DNA of 64,000 bases from Branchiostoma floridae (taxonomy: Eukaryota > Chordata > Leptocardii > Amphioxiformes > Branchiostomatidae): the NCBI RefSeq assembly GCF_000003815.2, contig NC_049987.1, positions 22,993,661 to 23,057,660 of the forward strand. Direction: 5' to 3'. Within the stretch, counting starts at the first letter, position 1, and every line of letters starts with the position of its first letter. The notes under the pieces were generated by a model, which was not told where the DNA came from, did not search any database, and worked only from the letters and a program-made list of their open reading frames with translations. Shown piece by piece: positions 1-11,600 of this stretch. Made by a program: the position numbers and the translations under genes.

Positions 1-19
1 AATAGAATAGCATTTGTAT

Positions 20-462
20 CACAAATTCTAAACACTTCACTTCACTTGCGAGTGTTTCGTTGTAATTTAGTCCATAGTAAAAAAAAAGAAACTAAAATTT
101 ATTTAGTTTTGAAATATATAAATCCTTTTGGGCGTACGTGGCACACGTAATAACTTGTGGCTAACTAGTGGCGGATCTTCGAGATTTATTCATCCTTTTA
201 TTCGATGAAACGTTGAAAAGAATAATTACGAAATGAGGCCTGGCAGTCCATACTTATATTTTGTCACTTTTTAACTACGCATTACATTTGTAACATATAT
301 TCTAAACGCTTCTTATGCTTTCGCTTAAACACTCTGCTTGTGAGTTTTTCGTCATATTAAAACAGGCCGACGGGGCTTAAAAGATACATATCTTTGTTAT
401 CAAGAAATCCTTTCGGCGTGACACAAAAATAACCTAGTTTGTATCTTGTGGCGGATCTTCGG
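20..462. repeat. Two diverged copies of a dispersed repeat
   Basis: Two stretches (about 20-185 and 295-462) share the same order of motifs: a 'ttctaaac.cttc' start, a 'gtgagt/gagtgttttcgt'-like middle, 'aatccttt.gg.cgt', and the end 'gtggcggatcttcg'. No coding potential is seen. They lie upstream of the first recognisable astacin exon, so they are either intronic or intergenic. Confidence 0.5.
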
Positions 463-559
463 ATGGATGACATCTACAAGGTTTGACCTCAAGTCCAGTC
501 CGACTACTCGTATGTCGGGGTCACGGGAGGTCACGGACTTTACGGTTCTGTGTGACTGC

Positions 560-1045
560 TTGTCTATTTGGACTGTCATCACCACATGGGGGTTCTTATG
601 ACACATCCATCCTGTAATGTACTGTGGCCGACAGGTACAATAGGAAACACAACCTGCTCAGCATACATTTTTACTAGCCTGATTAAATCTCGCTTATAGC
701 AGCCCGCCGGTCTCCTTGAAGCGGGGAGGGGCCAGTTACAGCCCCGGACAGTGGAGTTTGTGTTACACAGCATACCTTTTTAGCTGCTCAATGCACACAT
801 TTTGCCTGCTCATCCTGCTGTGTTGAAGAGGCAGACAGGTTATCACCACGCGGGGGTCCTCATAACACATCCCTCCTGTAATGTACTGTGGCCGACACGT
901 ACAATGGGCGACGCACCTGTTTACATGCGCAACACACATGTTTACCTGCTCATCACACTATTTTTCGCAGGTAGACAGTTGTGTTGCCCATTGTACGTGT
1001 GGGCCACGGTAGCAATGATCATGACAAATTCACCCTCCTTCGCAG
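560..1045. repeat. Diverged tandem repeat plus a TAGCCTG-type repeat
   Basis: A block around 578-650 is repeated at about 841-910: both contain 'cctgtaatgtactgtggcc' followed by a 'acaggtacaat'-like end. Between them (about 675-775, reverse orientation) lies a copy of a dispersed repeat that occurs again at 21817-21920; both carry 'ggggc(c)agttacagcc'-like sequence. The ORFs here are short and resemble nothing known to me. Confidence 0.5.
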
Positions 1046-1068
1046 ACTTCTAACAACGCTAGAAAGGA

Positions 1069-1140
1069 AGAGAAAGAAAAAATAGAGGGAAAGAAAGAAA
1101 GAAAGAAAGAAAGGAAGAAGGAAAAAAAGAAGAAAGAAAT
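1069..1140. repeat. (GAAA)n purine-rich microsatellite
   Basis: A purine tract built of GAAA and GAAG units, about 70 bp, some 125 bp upstream of the first recognised astacin exon. Confidence 0.85.
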
Positions 1141-1264
1141 GTAATGAAAATCAAATGAACACTGTAAGGAAGCTAAAATCGTCAGAGGCATAGCTACTAT
1201 CTACTTGAAAGTACACCATGCTTTAAACCAGTTGAGAATGACGGTTTTACCATTACATTTACAG

Positions 1265-2652
1265 CCCCGACGCCCTCGCCGTTCTACCAGGGGGACATCG
1301 TGGTGTCCCCGTCGGAGCTACAGGCGCTCAGACACCGCCGGGCCGCGGTGAAGGACCGCTTACTGCTCTGGCCAGAGGGCGTCATACCCTTCCAGCTCAA
1401 CAAGACTACTCTGGGTACGATGGGACATAACTTTTCTCTGATCCTGGTCATTTGTTCAAACAGTTCAAGACCTGCCTCTTATTACCCCCTTTGTATTAGG
1501 ACGGTGTTCTCGCCGTGCTCTCTCATTTACCGAACTTGACCTTCCTTTTTGCAACTGCATTCACCAAATATTATACAGAACGATCAACAACTTCTCGATT
1601 TGTGTTACCGCTACTCAAATACCGAATATCATGAAGATACATTTACATCGTTTCTAGTTATGCTCTTGACATACAAACACACCCACAATAAAGTTGCTCT
1701 GCCATGGTACAACTTCATGGCGAAGATCTAGATACGAACTAAAACGGTCTAACAACACTCAATGACCTATAAAACTTATAGAAAGAGTCTAGTTTGATGT
1801 TACTTTCCTCTTAATTTCCTTCTGAATTGACTAAAACGCTTTAGACACACTCGGTGACCCCAGGAGAAGTTTTAATATCATTTCCTTTCTTTATCATTTT
1901 TTTAAAGACAGGAAAACGCGGAAGGTAGTTCGGGCCGCCATGAGACACTGGATGAGGAAAACTTGTGTCAAGTTCAGGAAGAAGAAGAGAGGAGATGTCA
2001 ACTTCCTACATTTCATCGGGGATGCGGGGTGAGTCTTTGAAAACATCAAAATCTTGAAAAGTTCACTTTAAATATATTTGGTTAATATTATTAGACATTC
2101 TATAGGGAAGTTACAAGTTCCAAAAGAAGCCACATGGACAGTCATACTTACGGTAGACTATTATGATAACCACCGTGATACTGATACAAACTACAGTCAT
2201 TTCAAGGACAAAACCTTTGGTAATCATTCGGATATTCTATCTTGTGTAGAGTTTTTTGAGATGGAATAAATTTCTACGTTTCTAACAATGTGTTTCATTT
2301 CGTCACAGTTGATGACCGTACGTAAGTTTCAATTTGTAAATTGTTCTTGTGGACAAAGCTAGAGAAACATCACAATGAGCCTACGTACATTATACACAAC
2401 ATTTTTCTGACCAGTGGAAGATTAGCTCTTTAGTAGATCCACTTGCAATCCATGTGTAATCCATTTGTAATCCGTTTGTGATACGTTTGTAATACGTTTG
2501 TAATACGTTTCACAGTTGCTGGTCGTACGTGGGAATGCAGGGCGGGGAACAGAAGCTGTCCCTGGGGTCGGGCTGTGAGCTGTTCGGTACCGTGGTGCAC
2601 GAGATCGGCCACGCCGTCGGCTTCTGGCACGAACAGGTACCTCTCCGGTCTA

Positions 2653-2688
<36 letters not shown>

Positions 2689-5600
2689 GTCCCTGGGGTC
2701 CGGCTGTGAGCTGTTCGGTACCGTGGTGCACGAGATCGGACACGCCGTGGGCTTCTGGCACGAACAGGTACCTCTCCGCTCTATGTTGTTATTGTTGTTG
2801 TTGTTGTTATTATTGTTGTTGTGCCCCTGGGGTCGGGCTGTGAGCTGTTCGGTACTGTAGTGCACGAGATCGGACATGCAGTGGGCTTCTGGCACGAACA
2901 GGTACCTCTCCGGTCCATGTTGTTGTTGTTGCTGTGTTGTTGTTGTTGTTGTTGTTGTGTCCCTGGGGTCGGGTTGTGAGCTGTTCGGTACCGTAATGCA
3001 TGAGATCGGACACGCCGTGGACTCCTGGCACGAACAGGTACTTCTCCGCTCTATGTTGTTGTTGTTGTTGTTGTTGTTGTTATTGGAGTCGGGCTGTGAG
3101 CTGTTCGGTACCGTGGTGCACGAGATTGGACATGCCGTGGGCTTCTGGCACGAACAGGTACCTCTCCGGTCTATGTTGTTGTTGTTGTTGTTGCTGTCGT
3201 TTTTGCTGTTGTTGTTGGCTTCTGGCACGAACAGGTACCGTCTACTGTTCTTCTCTTCGGTCTATGTTGTTGTTGTTCACCTTGTGGTTTTCGATGCCAC
3301 AATGGGCGAAAAGTTTCCTTGCTGTTTCAGTAGCAGGGTATATCTTTACTGGGAGGCCCATATGAGGTTGTTAGCCCATCCTCTTTAACATGCTGGAGAC
3401 ACATCCTCGAGCCCCATTTTACATTCCTTACGAAAGACAGGTGCAGCCCCAACCAAGATGCCCTAACCAGGATTGAACCAAGGTTTCCCAATTACCAAAC
3501 TAATTGCAACCAAGTGAGGAGAAAAATATAGGGCAAGCCTTCTTTGTCGGCTTACAAAGATCGACAAAATCTAAATGCTTTCAGATCAATGTACAGATCA
3601 GAAAGCGCGCAAAACGGAACTAGGAAAGTTTGTAGGTAATTTAAAGGCTTTTCATAGAAAAGCTCATTCTTAAAATCCAACCCAAAGAGATTCTAGACAT
3701 TCTTCAGGATGATGACCGACTTGATTTCCAACACGTGACCTTGGAAGCACGTGACTCCAGGAATGGGTCAAAGGTGCAAGGAAGTCTGTATCACCCCCCG
3801 TCTCGGTCTGATAAATGTTGTTTATGGGATGTGATAGACTTTCATTGCCCTACCATTTCAGTGCTCGACATGTCTGTAAGGAAGTGTAGGGCATGGGTTT
3901 CTGCCACACTTGAACATCACCACTGTCCTAACCATCTGTTCTGCTGATTCGATACGTGGTTGTTGCAATGCCACACCGACGACAAATTTACTGCTAAGTC
4001 TAACTCAAGGACTTTGTCAGTCTACACAATTATACAGTACACACGGAGGGGCGTACTTAATAATGGGAACAATTGGTGGAAAGTTACGACTTGTCCACTG
4101 TAAACTCCGATGCAAATTGGCCCCTGTTGAGACGCTATTTACAACTCCGTCCCCTCGCACCTGCAGGTAACGATGTTTGGGGTTTCCACCCTCCTTCCCT
4201 GCATACCTCCACACGCGAGGATCCTTAAAGCTAAAGCTAAGGGCACAACCCACCGTACGTGCAGTTTGTCCGTACGTTTTTGGGGAGGCCATGTCCGCCA
4301 CGTATTTCTGAAAACGTGGGGAACGACTGGCAAGAGCAGGGAGGGAGTACGTCAACGCATGGCACACAAAGTTTTGTCTGCACGTAAAGTTCTACGGCGT
4401 GTCTGTATGCTCTAAAATCATCCGTCGGATTCCCTACGAGTTCGTACCGAGGCGGTACTTACCACTTACGGATCCCAAAAGATTGCCCACGTTTGGGCAC
4501 GTAGACAGCACGTATTTGCACGTGCGGCGGGTTGTGCCCTTAGCTTAACTCCAAATTGCTCGCGATGTTCTAAATTCCTCCCACAGCCCCGCTAGTATCC
4601 CCTCCCAACTCCCGAGGATTACCTTTTTATTCTTCCCGTTGTCGCTCGCTGGAAGGCAGACTTAACCCCGCCAACCCTTGGACCTTGTATACACTGCAGG
4701 ACCTATTGGCAACATTAGTTAGGAACCCTCTCTGTGTAAGGATCAAATCTGGGTGGTAAACAGAGAGACCTTCGTGTTCTCGTCTGGATTTTGTCAGTTT
4801 AGGAATCAAAGACCGAAATTTAAAATTTCTAGCTCGCGGATAAAGCTGCATGCTCAAAACGGATTACAACATTTTTTCTTTGTGGCAAAATAATGAGTTA
4901 AACAAGGTAGCAATTACTCAAGGAACTGTGTAGATTTTGGAAACGCAGTCAGAGAGACCGTACCGTAAGACGTTTAAGACAACCAACCACTACAATATTC
5001 GACTGAGTCTTCAAATTTACCCAAGTTGCTTGGGTAACCTATATTGAGTATCTTATTACCGGTTTACCTGGATATCTAACCTTCATCAATGTAAGATATA
5101 TAATTAGTTATTTTGACTCTTAGCATGTTTTGTAGTATTGCCGTCGTGAGATTTGTTGAGCGCTCGTACCAAAAAGACATTAAACAAAGGGAACGTTAAG
5201 AGACGAACAAAAGAACGGTGAAAAACCTTTCTTCCTGCTAATAGCTGTCCGTGTTTACTTCAACACAAATTCCCAAACACGCCTGTAATTCTTCCTCGTA
5301 ATAACATGCCCAGCCAGTTGCTTGAGTGACTGATATCTTGTATATCTTATTACCCGAATGTCTACTGACTTTCATCGACGTAAAATGATTAGATATGCTG
5401 ATTCTTGGTATGTTTGGCATATTGTCTTCGTGAGATTTGTATAGCTCCCATACCAATAAAAACACATCGAACAATAGAAACACAAAGAGACGAACAAAAG
5501 AAAGATGACCGTGTTTAGCTCCACAGAAATTCCCCCACACTCCCGTAATTCTAGCCGCGGCTCCTGTGTTATTTCCCGGGGACGGTTAACCGTGCTGTAA

Positions 5601-8600
5601 CCCTTAGGCTGGCGGCTGCGGGAGGAATGTGGGAATAAGTAGTCGGTTGAAGCTGTAATTATTGTAATGAAGCAGCGCAGGTAGCTGTGTGGACCGGATG
5701 TGCCCGACCCCGGGCGGACTGACACAGACATAAAAGTCGCCGACCGCAGGATAGATGTATGTAATAATCTCTAAACAGTCGTACAAAGGATAGATTAGAA
5801 CGTTCTTCAAGGCCGAATGACTAAATACTTCATGCTTTAGAGTAATTTCATTGGGGCCAAGAGTTTATAAAGGAAAGGACAAATCATATTTCAATGTAGA
5901 CGGGCTCAAGTCGAACCCTACTGTATATATAGCCTCCAAAGAAAGTCTGGTCTTTGGCATTTTTTGGGAGTATTATGTGCTGTTTTGAATTGTATACCGG
6001 CGTCAAACTCTGCTGTGTGGATGAAGCCTCCGCCAGGCCTTCCTACGGGGGTATGGGTCGTAGATTCGGCAAAAGGGAAATACTGTAAATACAGAAATGT
6101 TCGCGGTGGATTAATGTTCGCGGTTTTCGCGATGGCCACTTCACCGCGAATTTAAAACCACCGCGAACATTTTTTTTATTCTGGTATTAGACTGCAGTCT
6201 TTGGTGCTACCGCGAACTTAAAACCACTGCGAAAAGTCCTTTTTCCCGCTACCGCGAAATTAAATGCATTTACAGTAATTGGCCGGGAGAGTCACACAAC
6301 TCTGGCATGCTATCTGTCTATTGGCCAATTTCTACTATTTCTAGCGTCCTGTGGAGCCTGCTAAAAGGCTAGATCGTATTTTTTGTCACGGCCAAATGGA
6401 TCGGTGTTCCGCGGAGCTTGGGCTTGAGAAACGTCACCTTTTGGCCTGCCTACATCTGTTTGGAGATGACTAAAGCTAGTCACCTTTATCTTAATTGCGG
6501 GATAACCTATATGAAATATTACAGTTTGAAACCACCGTCCGTCGACAAGATATACCTAAATACCCTGTTTTGAATATAGTGGATAAAGGCTACCGCGTAG
6601 ATAAAGGTGAAATAGCGTTATCCATGCCCCCATATACCCCCTTTCCACTAGGACGGCGCTCTAGCCTCGCTCTCTCTGCGACAGAGAACGTTTGACATAT
6701 CGCTCAACGAATTTACACTTTTGGCACACTTTTACATGCTGTATGATAAACCCAGTATGAAATCAAAGGTTACACATATTCTATTTCGGTCACAGTAAGA
6801 GCGCAGCGCGATCGCCGTCTAGTGGAAAGGGGGCCTTAAAAAGACCTGACGGAAGCCAGGTATGTTTATGTCAAATCATCCCTGAAAATTCTACTCCAAC
6901 AAAAAATCCCATGACAAGTGCTACCGCGCCTTACAGCACCGGATCAGAGACTTCTATGACTGCACAGAACATGAGGTCATACAATTACACCCTCCGAACC
7001 GTTAATTGTCTCCGGACGGGGGTATTAATTAGCCTAATCACCGCTAATGACAGGCCCCGGCGTCCGTATAATGCAGGCCATCATCATGTCGACACAAACC
7101 GTGTCATCAGGACCTGCCCCTTCGGCGAAACGTCAAATTGCTCAAATACTCGGAAAGTGTCATTCACTCGTCCTCAACGCAAACAGAACTCGTTTGGGTT
7201 GAAATGGGGTCTTTTATGCCGTATTTCGTATGCTGTTTTCGCTGTAGTCGCCAAGATGAAGAATTAAAATGGTAAGCCTTAGACTGCCGTTTATTATGTT
7301 CTCCAAATCCGTCCATATTTCAGGAGCTTTACATAACGTTACCTGTCATGTCATGGCGGACATTATGTCTTACATATCGCAGGTGTCTGGTCTTGGCGCC
7401 AAGAGACTGAAGGCAGCAGCCAGAAAAAAATCATCAAAGCTTGATCAAAGGGAAGAAGCAGACGATACACGGGATACATGCACCACTGAATACCTGTTCA
7501 TGTATGTCCTTATTAATACTAGCCCCGCGTCAGTTCGCAAAGCGTAGCGTGTTTAACTCAAAGCCCAGAGGTTCTGGGTTCGCATCCCCCAGTGTGCTCC
7601 AACGTTGGGCAATGAAAGGTACTTAAGACGACTTTCCTCACTTTGCTGCATGAAAATGAGTACCTAACTTCGGTTAGGGCCGTCCTTCAGATAGGACATT
7701 AAATGGAGGTCCTATATTCGAGAAGAGCCACACCTTGGAAACGTTAAAGAACCCACCACACTTATTGAAAAGAATAGGTGTCCTTCCCAGAGTGAGTCGA
7801 TAGAATAAATCTGTCCGGGTATGCCGCTTGTACTCTTGACCCCCCCCCCCCCTCATTCATGCAGTCTTCCACCGATCGTTTAAAAATGACATCAGTGTCG
7901 AAGGAATGCCGTGTTACACCTCTAGTGTTTTGATGAAGTTGGAAGGCTTTCCCACAACCCAATTCGGGTTAATCACGTCATGATAAGACAATGTCACTTC
8001 GTACTGTTAAAATGTATTTACTTTATACTTAAAGATCTAGAAGACAACAAACAGGGTGTTGAAACATCTATGGAGTAGAAACATACAGTGACGGTGCGGT
8101 TATGTACCTGAGAAACACTATGTTGAACTGTTTACTTCTCCTGTTATAAATAACCTTGTGAACTACTAATTACCGTTGTGAACATGTCACCACAATGTCA
8201 CGTAGGTTCACCAACGACCTTCATCGCAACCATTTCTTTAGTGCCCTTTGTCCGGGCGTCCTCTAAGGAGCTTAAAGTCTCAATCTGCCAATTTTGTGCC
8301 CCGCCCACCCCTTTCTCCTGCGCGGCTTTCTGTCCCCACACTGCAACCATTAGCCGTGCTCAGGGGATCTGCAGTGATCGCGCACCTATTCTTCGTTAGG
8401 TTAGCAGGATAGAGAAGTTTATCCGCACCTTAAACTGTCTGCTCGGTGTGTTTAGGCGATCACGGGGTGAATGGTTCCACCACAATGGGGCGGATTGATC
8501 CCTGGGAGAGGAGGGTTAGTTAAACACAGCAAGGCTGCATTTCTCGTTTTACCCGTAAACGACTCGGCCTTTGTGAGTCTCACAAACGATTGTGAGTTTT

Positions 8601-11600
8601 CAGCGACAGTTAAGGGAAGATTTGACGCGTTATGCGGCTTGGGACAAGCATTCAAAATGTCTCCTGTGAGGGTTAGGTTAGGTCCTTTCTGAGTTTTGCC
8701 ACTTCATTCTACTTTTGTCGTTGTGAGTTTCAACGTTTCAGCTACATTTAAGGGGGGATTTGACGCTTTATGCGGCTTCTGACAAACGAACAAATGTCTT
8801 CTGTGAGGGTTAGGTTAGGTCCTGAGTTTATCAAAACTGACACTTACACGTCACTCTGCCTTTGTCATTGTGAGTCTAAGCGTTTCAGCTAATTTAAGAG
8901 GAGATCATTTCAGCTTTGACGCTTTATGTGGCTATTGACAAGCGAACAAAATGTTTTCGGCTGTGAGGGTTAGGTTAGGTCCTTTCTGAGTTTATCAAAA
9001 TTGTCACTTGCACGTTATTTTGCGTTGTCATTGTAAGTCTTAAGGTTTTCAGCAACATTTAAGGTGAGATTTAACGCTTTATTCGGCTTCTGATCATGAC
9101 AAGCATGAAAAATGTATTCTGTGAGTGTTAGGTTAGGTCCATTCGAATGCTGCTTCTGTGTTTATCAAAATTGCCACTTCGCCTTTGTCACTGTGAGTCT
9201 CAACGTTTTCAGCTACATTTAAGGGCAGATTTTACGCTTTATTCGGCTTCTGACAAGCATGAAAAATGTATTCTGTGAGGGTTAGTTTAGGTCCATTCTG
9301 CTTCTGTGTTTATCAAAATTGCCACTTCGCCTTTGTCACTGTGAGTCTCAACTTTTCAGCTACATTCAACTTTTCAAGGGGAGATCATTTTTCAGCAAAG
9401 TGGCTTTAGACAAGCATACAAAATGTATTCTGTGAGGGTTAGTTTAGGTCCATTCTGCTTCTGTGTTTATCAAAATTGCCACTTCATCTTTGTCACTGTG
9501 AGTCTCAACTTTTCAGCAACATTTAAGGGGAGATAATTTTGCAGCAAAGTGGCTTTAGACAAGCATACAAGATGTCTTCTGATAGGGTTAGGTTAGGTCC
9601 ATTCTGCTTCTGTGTTTATCAAAATTGCCACTTCATCTTTGTCACTGTGAGTCTCAACTTTTCAGCTACATTTAAGAGGAGATCATTTTGCAGCTTTGTC
9701 GCTTTAAGTGGCTTTAGACAAGCATACACGACGTCTTCTGAGAGGGTTAGGTTAGGTCCTTACTGCCTTTCTGTGTTTATCAAAATTGCCACTTCGCCTT
9801 TGTCACTGGGAGTCTCAACTTTTCAGCTACATGTTTGATGGGCCCCTTGAAAATCAACTATGCACTGTTGTAGGGGCTACCCATCTGTTTCAAGATGAAA
9901 TAAATAAATAAATAAATAAATTAAAGGGGAGATCATTTTGCAGCTTTGACGCTTTAAGTGGCTTTAGACAAGCATACACGACGTCTTCTGTGAGGGTTGG
10001 GTTAGGTGACTTAGGTCAATTCTGCTTCTGTGTTTATCAAAATTGCCACTTTGCCTTTGTCACTGTGAGTCTCAGCTTTTCAGCCACATTTAAGGGGAGA
10101 TCATTTTGCAGCTTTGACGCTTTAAGTGGCTTTAGGCAGTCATACAAAATGTCTTCTGTGCGGGTTAGGGTAGATCACTTCTGCGTTTATCAAAATTGCC
10201 ACTTATACGTCACTCTTGATCTGCTTTTGTCCTTGTGAGCTTCAACCTTCAGCGACATCTAAGGAGAAATCACTTTGCAGCTTTATAGCTGTAAGCAATA
10301 TCTCATCGTTAAGGTTTAGCTTAAACCTCCCTTTACGTGTTTATCAAAATTGCAACTTGTACGTCACCCTCCTTTTGTATTTTTACACCTTAGGGTAGAG
10401 ATATTTTGTAAGGTTTTAACGCACGATCGCGAGAACCGTTGTGGTTTTGGCATAGCTGTGGCTAAGCCAAGTAAAGGTGGAAGTGGTACAGTAACGTTTG
10501 GCTGTTGTGCTTCAAGGTTTTAATAGCATTTCGTTGCTCGAAAAGCATAAATGGATTACATGGTCAGGACAGAAGTATCGTTACGAGTTACGGCCAGGAA
10601 TATACTAGTAACCCATGAGATTATACATCAGCCATTTTGACAGCTAATACAATTAGACCTGTACAATTAACCGCCTGTGTATAAGGATAATACTACTTAA
10701 GGTAGTTGTTTCGTAAGCCTTTTTAATACGGACCCCAACAATACGTAAAGGCTACAGGATACCATGGAATAACGCATCTGACAAGTACAACCCAACAAAC
10801 TGCTGAAAGGACACGTAATGTTTATGTTTACGTACACGGATAGGGATCATAAAGAGTACTTAACAAAAAAAGGAAACTTTGAAATAACGCAGGTGTCAAG
10901 TTACTTCGAAAAGCACACGTAAAGGTAATATTAACGAACATGGATAGTGGTAGTAAAGAACGAAAAGATCCTTTAAGTAGTATTTAAGCATGTATGGGAT
11001 GTCTGTGTGGCGCAACGGCTAGAGCGTTGGAATCAGAATCAGTAGGTCCCGAGTTCGATACTCGCCATGCCCCTGCCCCCATGACGGTGGAGTGACGCCC
11101 ACCGAGCCTCATAGCTAATCTGTACAAAGGTGCCAAAAACACCTACGGATTTGGTGCTGCTAGTGTGACAACATCTGCACACTTGCCACTATTAAAGACC
11201 CGTGAGATTTTTTTCAAGCATGCTTAAAAATTGTTTTCCGTGTTGTGGCAGGCCCGTTACGACCGGAACAAATACATCCGCATCCTTCGGGGGAACATCC
11301 TTCCCGGTGCCGAGGAGAACTTCGACAAGATGACGTACAAGACCATCAACACGCTGGGTGTGGCGTACGACTACAACAGCATCATGCATTACGGACCCAA
11401 CTACTTCTCTGTCAACGGGAAACCGACTATCAAGGTACGGCTGTCTGGGGGTGGGGGGTGTAATGTGGGGGTGGGGTGGGGGTAGGGTCACACGTGGCGT
11501 ACGACTACAACAGCATCATGCACTATGGACCAAACTACTTCTCTGTCAACGGGAAACCAACTATCAAGGTACGGCTGGCTGGCGTTGGTTAGGGTGGGTT

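Noticed and set aside
2650-3228. Long frames of poly-Asn, poly-Thr, poly-Leu and poly-Cys
   Set aside because: They read through the TTG microsatellite on either strand and the exon copies out of frame.
9539-10238. Repeated ~90-aa proteins (FRQAYKMSS...)
   Set aside because: They are incidental frames in the satellite, with periodicity equal to the DNA unit.
8540-10400. CRISPR-like or telomeric array
   Set aside because: Units are contiguous at ~155 bp with no unique spacers, and the ttagg words are only a minor part of each unit.
11001-11075. Functional tRNA gene
   Set aside because: A and B boxes are good but the acceptor arms do not pair and a SINE body follows.
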